From: Cauispirillum nitrogeniifigens
Lineage (GTDB): Bacteria; Pseudomonadota; Alphaproteobacteria; Rhodospirillales; Rhodospirillaceae
NCBI RefSeq assembly: GCF_049800675.1
Contig: NZ_JBLOOT010000003.1
Span: 186,001 to 250,000, forward strand
Direction: 5' to 3'
Length of the DNA: 64,000 nt
The number at the start of each line of letters is the position of its first letter. Positions within the stretch are counted from its first letter, which is position 1. The translations under genes and the position numbers were made by a program. Shown here piece after piece: positions 59,394-64,000 of this stretch. The notes beneath the pieces were generated by a model that was not told the origin of the DNA, ran no database searches, and saw nothing but the letters and a program-made list of their open reading frames with translations.

Positions 59394-61025
59394 ATGTTCT
59401 GCTATCAGTGTGAGCAGACCTATCGGTCGGACTACGGCGTCGGCTGCGCCTCCACCAAGGGCATGTGCGGCAAGGAAGCCGGCACGTCCGATCTCCAGGA
59501 CCTGCTGGTCCATGCCATCAAGGGCATCGCGCAGTACGCCAAGGCCGCCCGCGCCGCCGGCACCCCGGATGCCGAGGCCAACCGCTTCATCCTCTATGGC
59601 CTGTTCACCACCCTGACCAACGTGAACTTCAACGCCACCCGCTTCAACGGCCTGCTGGCCGAAGCCGGGGCGCACCTGGACCGCCTGCGCGCCGCCACCG
59701 GCCTGGACCTGTCCGGCCCCGCCGCCTGGCGCCCGGCCGCCGACGCCGACGGCCTGCTGGCCCAGGCCGCCGAGGTCGGCATCACCGCCGGCCAGGACAC
59801 CGTGGGCGAGGACATCGTCGGCCTGCGCGCGCTGGTGCTCTATGGGATGAAGGGCGTCGCCGCCTACTCCCACCACGCCGCCGTGCTGGGCTTCGAGAGC
59901 GACGAGATCCACGCCGGGGTCGAGGACATCCTGGACTTCCTCGCCTCCGACCCCGCCGACGTGCAGGCCCTGCTGGGCCAGGCCCTGGCGGTCGGCAGCC
60001 TGAACCTCAAGGTCATGGAACTGCTCGACGCCGCCAACACCGGCACCTTCGGCACCCCGGAGCCGACCGCCGTGCGCACCACGCCGGTGGCCGGCAAGGC
60101 CATCCTGGTCAGCGGCCACGACATGGGCGACCTGATCGCCCTGCTGGAGCAGACCAAGGACAGCGGCATCAACGTCTATACCCATGGCGAGATGCTGCCG
60201 GCCCACTCCTATCCCAAGCTCAAGGCCTATCCGCACCTGGCCGGCAACTACGGCGGCGCCTGGCAGGACCAGCAGAAGGACTTCGCGGCCTTCCCCGGCC
60301 CGATCGTCATGACCTCCAACTGCATCATCGAGCCCGGCCCGGCCTATCGCCAGCGCATCTTCACCGCCGGCCCGGTGGGCTGGCCCGGCGTGCGCCACAT
60401 CGAGAACCACGCCTTCGCCCCCGTCATCCAGGCCGCCAAGGCCCTGCCGGGGTTCAAGGAGGACGCGCCGGAGAAGACCATCACCATCGGCTTCGGCCGC
60501 AACGCGGTGCTGGGCGTGGCCGACACCGTCATCGACGCGGTCAAGCAGGGCGCCATCCGCCACTTCTTCCTGATCGGCGGCTGCGACGGCGCGGTTCCGG
60601 GCCGCAACTACTACACCGACTTCGCCGTGCAGGCGCCGGCGGACACGGTGGTGCTGACGCTCGGCTGCAACAAGTACCGCTTCAACGGCCATGACTTCGG
60701 CGACATCGGCGGCATTCCGCGCCTGCTCGACATGGGCCAGTGCAACGACGCCCATTCCGCCATCCAGGTCGCCGGCGCGCTGGCCGAAGCCTTCAACTGC
60801 GGCGTCAACGACCTGCCGCTGTCGCTGGTGATCTCGTGGTTCGAGCAGAAGGCCGCCGCCGTGCTGCTGTCGCTGCTGGCGCTGGGGGTGAAGAACATCC
60901 GCCTGGGGCCGACCCTGCCGGCCTTCATCACCCCGGCGGTGCTCGACACCCTGGTCGAGGCATTCGCCATCGCCCCCATCACCACCGTCGAGGCCGACAT
61001 GGCCGCCGCCCTCAACGCGGCCTGA
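59394..61025 (+). CDS. hcp: Hybrid cluster protein (NO reductase/hydroxylamine reductase)
   Basis: A 543-residue iron-sulfur protein. The N-terminal cysteines C3, C6, C18 and C25 (C-x2-C-x11-C-x6-C) are the class II pattern, which holds a [2Fe-2S] cluster as in E. coli. Hybrid-cluster ligands appear in GGCDGAVPGR, TLGCNKYRF and MGQCND. It detoxifies nitric oxide to nitrous oxide and may reduce hydroxylamine. It is followed 72 bp later by its reductase gene and sits behind an FNR-type box. Confidence 0.96.
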   Translation: MFCYQCEQTYRSDYGVGCASTKGMCGKEAGTSDLQDLLVHAIKGIAQYAKAARAAGTPDAEANRFILYGLFTTLTNVNFNATRFNGLLAEAGAHLDRLRAATGLDLSGPAAWRPAADADGLLAQAAEVGITAGQDTVGEDIVGLRALVLYGMKGVAAYSHHAAVLGFESDEIHAGVEDILDFLASDPADVQALLGQALAVGSLNLKVMELLDAANTGTFGTPEPTAVRTTPVAGKAILVSGHDMGDLIALLEQTKDSGINVYTHGEMLPAHSYPKLKAYPHLAGNYGGAWQDQQKDFAAFPGPIVMTSNCIIEPGPAYRQRIFTAGPVGWPGVRHIENHAFAPVIQAAKALPGFKEDAPEKTITIGFGRNAVLGVADTVIDAVKQGAIRHFFLIGGCDGAVPGRNYYTDFAVQAPADTVVLTLGCNKYRFNGHDFGDIGGIPRLLDMGQCNDAHSAIQVAGALAEAFNCGVNDLPLSLVISWFEQKAAAVLLSLLALGVKNIRLGPTLPAFITPAVLDTLVEAFAIAPITTVEADMAAALNAA

Positions 61026-61097
61026 TCCACCACGCCTGAAGACCGGCCGCCGGCATCGCCCCACGCGATGCCGGCGCGCCGCATCCTGGGGGAGAGC

Positions 61098-62126
61098 ATG
61101 AGCATCCACACCATCCGCCTCGCCACCCACGACGGCGAGACCCTGACCTTCGACTGCGGCGAGGACGAAACCGTCGTCGCCGCCGCCGCCCGCGCCAACC
61201 TCACCGTCCCGATCCTCTGCGGCCAGGGCAGTTGCGGCACCTGTCGCGGCACCTGCGGCGGCGGCGACTATGTGCTGGGCGAGCACAATCCGGGCGCCCT
61301 GTCGACCGACGACGCCAAGGCCGGGCATGTCCTGCTATGCCGGACCTTCCCGCGCGGGCCGCTGGACATCACCGTGCCGTTCGAGGCCCGCGCCCTGGCC
61401 GGCGCCGTCCAGGAGCGCGAGGCCGAGATCACCGCCCTGGACGATCTGGGCGGCCGCACCCTGCGCCTGGCCCTGACCCTGCGCCCGGACGCCGACGATT
61501 CCACCGCCGCGCAGTTCGAACCCGGCCAGTTCATGGAACTGCGCATCCCCGGCACCGACACCACGCGGGCCTATTCCCTGTCCAACACCGCAAACTGGAG
61601 CGGCGAGTTAGAGTTCCTCATCCGCCTGCAACCGGGCGGCCTGTTCTCCGGTTGGCTGGAACGCGAGGCGCGGGTCGGCCAGGTGATCTCCCTGCGCGGC
61701 CCCCAGGGCACCTTCGGCCTGCGGGAAAACGGCCTGCGGCCGCGCTGGTTCGTCGCCGGCGGCACCGGACTGGCCCCCATGCTGTCGATGCTGCGGCGCA
61801 TGGCCGAGTGGGGCGACCCGCAGCCGGCCCGCCTGTACTTCGGCGTCAGCACCGAGGCCGACCTGTTCGGCGCCGTGCAGATCGCCGAGATCCAGGCCGC
61901 CCTGCCCGGCCTTCAGGTCATCCCCTGCGTGTGGAAGCCCGGCCCCGGCTGGACCGGATTTGCCGGCAGCCCGGTCGACGCCCTGGCCCGCGACCTGCCT
62001 GGGGCGCCGACGCCCGACATCTACCTGTGCGGCCCGCCGGCCCTGATCGACGCCGCCACGGCGATGGCCACGGCCCACGGCGTTCCCGTTGGCAACATCA
62101 TGGCGGAGCGCTTCCTGCCGAGCTGA
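61098..62126 (+). CDS. hcr: NADH oxidoreductase for Hcp (ferredoxin-FAD-NAD)
   Basis: A 342-residue three-domain protein. A plant-type [2Fe-2S] domain is N-terminal (CGQGSCGTCRGTC and LLCRTF), then an FAD domain with TRAYSLSN (RxYSxxS motif) and an NAD domain with FVAGGTGLAPMLSML and LCGPP. E. coli Hcr has the same domains but the ferredoxin domain last, so this is the BenC/MmoC-like order. The ATG at 61098 has a GGGGGAGAG site. It would pass electrons from NADH to Hcp. Confidence 0.88.
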   Translation: MSIHTIRLATHDGETLTFDCGEDETVVAAAARANLTVPILCGQGSCGTCRGTCGGGDYVLGEHNPGALSTDDAKAGHVLLCRTFPRGPLDITVPFEARALAGAVQEREAEITALDDLGGRTLRLALTLRPDADDSTAAQFEPGQFMELRIPGTDTTRAYSLSNTANWSGELEFLIRLQPGGLFSGWLEREARVGQVISLRGPQGTFGLRENGLRPRWFVAGGTGLAPMLSMLRRMAEWGDPQPARLYFGVSTEADLFGAVQIAEIQAALPGLQVIPCVWKPGPGWTGFAGSPVDALARDLPGAPTPDIYLCGPPALIDAATAMATAHGVPVGNIMAERFLPS

Positions 62127-62205
62127 GTCGGGCGGTTTGTCGGTCGGGCGGCCACGACACTCCGGGCGGAAGCGTTACGTTCCCCCCGGCATCAGGAGGT
62201 CGCCC

Positions 62206-62370
62206 ATGGCCAGACACCCCAAGCCCGACAGGCCGCCCGTCGCTGGCGCGGACGAAGATCCCAATGTCGAGGAGATCGAGGTCGCCTCGCCGCCCTGCTT
62301 CGCCCACGAACTGGACGAGGCAGGGCGGCCGAGGCAGGCCAAGCCGAAGCCGAACCGACAGGACGGCTAG
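62206..62370 (+). CDS. Small polar protein of unknown function
   Basis: A 54-residue, Pro- and Glu-rich, probably disordered protein (MARHPKPDRPPVAG then VEEIEVASPPCFAHELDEAG). The strong AGGAGG at 7-nt spacing from the ATG is the main support. The stop overlaps the convergent cupin gene by four bases. No family is recognised. Confidence 0.55.
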   Translation: MARHPKPDRPPVAGADEDPNVEEIEVASPPCFAHELDEAGRPRQAKPKPNRQDG

Positions 62371-62852
62371 ATCCCCGGCCAGCGCGTGCCGGGCAAGGCG
62401 TGCCGCATCCACGCCTCCAGGTCGGCGGCGCCCGGCGCCCCCTCGCCCGGCGCCCAGATGGCGAAGTCCTTGTCCCCGGCAGCGCTATAGGGGCCGGGCT
62501 TGACCTCGAAGAAGACGGTTCCGGGCTCCAGGCTGACCAGGCTGTGCCAGGTGCCGCCGGGCAGTTCCACCATCGCCGCGTCGTGCCCCGGCCCCAGCAG
62601 GGCGGCGGACAGAACCTGCCCGCCCTCGGTGAAGGTCAGCAGGCGCACGGCGCCGCGCAGCACGGTGAACAGCTCCCAGCGATCCGGGGCGTGGTGGTGC
62701 GGACGGACATAGCTGCCCGGCTCCACCGCGTTGCACAGGCGCTGGATGGGGTCCGCAAGCTCCGGGTGGAGGTTGAGGTTGCGGCGGCGGCGCGGGCTGG
62801 CGGCGGCGTCGGCCGACAGGGCGTCGAGGGTGGCGCGGTCGATCAGCTTCAT
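62367..62852 (-). CDS. WbuC-family cupin metalloprotein
   Basis: A 161-residue single-domain cupin. Metal-binding residues lie in SYVRPHHHAPDRWELFTVLRG, and the second motif in GTWHSLVSLEPG. It matches WbuC proteins, which are often encoded in O-antigen loci but of unknown function. Its N-terminus (LIDRATLDALSADAAASPRRR) is the family start. Confidence 0.85.
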   Translation of the reverse strand: MKLIDRATLDALSADAAASPRRRRNLNLHPELADPIQRLCNAVEPGSYVRPHHHAPDRWELFTVLRGAVRLLTFTEGGQVLSAALLGPGHDAAMVELPGGTWHSLVSLEPGTVFFEVKPGPYSAAGDKDFAIWAPGEGAPGAADLEAWMRHALPGTRWPGI

Positions 62853-63033
62853 GCCCTCAGGATGCCCCCGCCGCGCCGGTCCCGTAAAGCCCTTGCCTGC
62901 ACCCCTGACGGCTGATACAAAAAGAGGGTCCGCGTCGTGTGGACACCTTCATCACACCACCACCGCGCCTTGCCGGCCCGTCCAACGGTCCAGCAGGGCG
63001 TTTTGTGTTTCTGGGGTCCGGCAGCCGCGGCAG
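62853..63033. other. Non-coding part of the 62853-63260 gap
   Basis: No gene was seen. It should contain the promoter of the minus-strand cupin gene. The remainder of the gap holds the small-RNA candidate, an FNR-like box and the first tRNA-Asp promoter. Confidence 0.4.
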
Positions 63034-63140
63034 ACAAAAAAAGACCGGACCTCACGAGGGGGTCCGGTCGGAAGTCTACCAGGCAACGGGGAGGAAGCCT
63101 GTGAAGCCGAGGGCGCCAGGGGCGCCCGCGAAGACAGCCC
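63034..63140 (-). ncRNA. Candidate small RNA, FNR-linked, with anti-Shine-Dalgarno loop
   Basis: Read leftward it has three hairpins: a perfect 7-bp stem GGGCGCC with a 3-nt loop (63111-63127), a CAGGC/GCCTG stem exposing the 12-nt loop TTCCTCCCCGTT (63080-63101), and a 9-bp terminator GACCGGACC/GGTCCGGTC (63043-63069) followed by seven T. No minus-strand protein gene precedes this terminator. An FNR-like box ends 30 to 35 bp before the likely start, and TTAACT lies at the right distance for a -10. The 5' end is estimated, and expression is not shown. Confidence 0.6.
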
Positions 63141-63169
63141 CAGTTAAGCGCCAACCGGCCGCGCGCGAA

Positions 63170-63183
63170 TTGATAATTCTCAA
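63170..63183. promoter_or_regulatory. FNR-like box upstream of the small-RNA candidate
   Basis: TTGAT-AATT-CTCAA matches TTGAT-n4-ATCAA in nine of ten positions. Read leftward it lies about 41 bp before the predicted RNA start, the class II position, and 22 bp from a TTAACT -10. Confidence 0.6.
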
Positions 63184-63218
63184 GCCCGAGAAAAAATTCC
63201 CGTGACGCAAAATGGCTC

Positions 63219-63247
63219 TTGCCAGGGATCCTCCGGCTGGGTATAAC
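63219..63247 (+). promoter_or_regulatory. Promoter of the first tRNA-Asp
   Basis: TTGCCA (63219-63224) and TATAAC (63242-63247), spaced 17 bp, 13 bp before the mature tRNA start. Confidence 0.8.
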
Positions 63248-63260
63248 GCGGCCCTCGGAT

Positions 63261-63337
63261 GCGGGTGTAGCTCAGTTGGTTAGAGTGCCGGCCTGTCACG
63301 CCGGAGGTCGCGGGTTCGAGCCCCGTCACTCGCGCCA
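63261..63337 (+). tRNA. tRNA-Asp (GTC), copy 1
   Basis: A 77-nt tRNA with acceptor stem GCGGGTG/CACTCGC, anticodon loop CTGTCAC giving GTC, T-loop GGTTCGAGCC and encoded CCA. The sequence is identical to copy 2. Confidence 0.97.
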
Positions 63338-63348
63338 TCATCCGAACA

Positions 63349-63378
63349 AAAGGCCGCTTCTTCGGAAGCGGCCTTTTT
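63349..63378 (+). terminator. Terminator of tRNA-Asp copy 1
   Basis: AAAGGCCGCTTC (63349-63360) pairs perfectly with GAAGCGGCCTTT around a TTCG loop, followed by more T. Confidence 0.92.
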
Positions 63379-63452
63379 CGTTGCGAATTCAGCATGTTGG
63401 GCGGCTCCCGAAGGGCTTGACGAAACTATTTCGCCGATGATGAATTTTGTGC

Positions 63453-63481
63453 TTGCACGACCCCGGAGGCGTGGGTATACA
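63453..63481 (+). promoter_or_regulatory. Promoter of the second tRNA-Asp
   Basis: TTGCAC (63453-63458) and TATACA (63476-63481), spaced 17 bp, 15 bp before the mature tRNA start. Confidence 0.8.
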
Positions 63482-63496
63482 TCGCCTCCCTCGGAT

Positions 63497-63573
63497 GCGG
63501 GTGTAGCTCAGTTGGTTAGAGTGCCGGCCTGTCACGCCGGAGGTCGCGGGTTCGAGCCCCGTCACTCGCGCCA
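63497..63573 (+). tRNA. tRNA-Asp (GTC), copy 2
   Basis: Identical in sequence to copy 1 over the whole 77 nt, including CCA. The preceding bases CTCGGAT and the following terminator are also repeated, but the promoter region differs, so it is a separate gene. Confidence 0.97.
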
Positions 63574-63580
63574 CCATCCG

Positions 63581-63614
63581 AAAAAAGGCCGCTTCTTCGG
63601 AAGCGGCCTTTTTG
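63581..63614. terminator. Bidirectional terminator after tRNA-Asp copy 2
   Basis: A 14-bp stem AAAAAGGCCGCTTC with a TTCG loop, with A-run and T-run on either side. It can also end the convergent histidine-kinase transcript. Confidence 0.92.
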
Positions 63615-63632
63615 CTTGGGAATGCGCGCCGC

Positions 63633-64000
63633 TCAGGGCGCCATGGGCAGGGTTAGGCGGAACGCCACGCCGGCGCCGCCGGGACCGCAGCCGCCGTCCG
63701 GGTCTGCCCAGATGCGGCCGCCGTGCTGTTCGACGATCTTGCGACAGATGGTCAGGCCGATGCCCGTGCCCATCCCGGTGGTGCCGTCGCCGCTGTCCAG
63801 CCGCTGGAACATCATGAACACCTTGTCGGTGTATTCCGGCGCGATGCCCCGGCCGTTGTCGGCCACGCTCACCTGCCAGTGATCGCCCGCCGCCTCGGCG
63901 GAGATGCGCACCAGCGGATCGCGGTCGGGCGCCCCATACTTGAGGGCGTTGGTGATCAGGTTCTCGAACAGGCGCATCAGGGTGTCGGGATCGCCCAGCA
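63633..64000 (-). CDS. Sensor histidine kinase, C-terminal ATPase domain (partial)
   Basis: The gene enters from the right edge; only about 122 residues are visible, so sensor and dimerisation parts are outside. The HATPase boxes are complete: N-box FENLITNALKYG, G1 DNGRGIAP, F-region KVFMMFQRL and G2 GMGTGIGLTICRKIVEQHGG. The MFQRL-type F-box is common in phytochrome-like and PAS kinases (HWE-unrelated). The substrate regulator is unknown. Confidence 0.9.
   Translation of the reverse strand, partial: LGDPDTLMRLFENLITNALKYGAPDRDPLVRISAEAAGDHWQVSVADNGRGIAPEYTDKVFMMFQRLDSGDGTTGMGTGIGLTICRKIVEQHGGRIWADPDGGCGPGGAGVAFRLTLPMAP

Noticed and set aside
63261..63573. The repeated region with short spacers as a CRISPR-like array
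   Set aside because: The repeat units are complete tRNA-Asp genes with promoters and terminators.

Overview
The window is about 64 kb of GC-rich, densely packed bacterial chromosome. The gene order infA-maf-rng-yacG-tRNA-Phe, preceded by hisG-hisD, a UPF0262 gene and a low-molecular-weight phosphatase gene, together with gatCAB, a short-form HisG, an acyl-homoserine-lactone system and a TipN-like polarity protein, points to an alphaproteobacterium, most likely Rhodospirillales. That placement is inferred from gene content and family resemblance; no rRNA is present and no database search was run. No transposase, integrase, phage or CRISPR locus was seen.

Layout. 1-2215: end of mtgA, a secreted helical protein and a transglutaminase-like protein. 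2251-7836: gatCAB (minus), ruvX and an AEC permease (plus), and a two-domain hemerythrin (minus). 8073-11796: a Rid-family gene, then pyrB, a pyrC-like gene that has lost its metal-binding histidines, plsY and a small gene. 11876-19343: a 1792-residue propionyl-CoA synthase, a 126-bp repeat element, and a sensor kinase carrying a CxxCH haem-binding motif. 19411-25707: EamA permease, HIT protein, lipoprotein-like protein, photolyase, a second inverted copy of the repeat, and a large coiled-coil TipN-like protein.

25847-38408 is an exopolysaccharide locus: three glycosyltransferases, two Wzy/WaaL-type membrane proteins, a flippase, a Wzc-type tyrosine kinase, a Wza-like export protein and an outer-membrane barrel. 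38641-41699 follows directly with XRE, LuxR, LuxI, a 66-residue protein and a PhyH dioxygenase, a quorum-sensing cassette that may control the polysaccharide or make a modified signal. 41726-49394 holds a PPP-type phosphatase, an excisionase-fold DNA-binding protein, an omega-amino-acid transaminase, a small protein with an AT-rich structured leader, rluE, an alpha/beta hydrolase, pirin, and a sulfide:quinone-oxidoreductase pair.

49597-58320 is housekeeping: tRNA-Phe, yacG, rng, maf, infA, hisD, hisG, murA, dcd, tRNA-Thr. 58361-62126 pairs an MNT-HEPN toxin-antitoxin module with a divergent hcp-hcr nitrosative-stress operon behind an FNR-type box. 62206-64000 holds a small gene, a WbuC cupin, two tandem tRNA-Asp genes each with its own promoter and terminator, and the end of a histidine kinase.

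The most interesting non-coding signals are two apparent small-RNA genes, each with a terminator that no protein gene uses and a C-rich loop able to pair with Shine-Dalgarno sequences. One (63034-63140, minus) lies at class-II spacing behind an FNR-like box; the other (42541-42622, plus) follows a consensus-like -35. Redox and anaerobic themes recur: FNR boxes, Hcp/Hcr, hemerythrin, a haem sensor kinase and sulfide oxidation.
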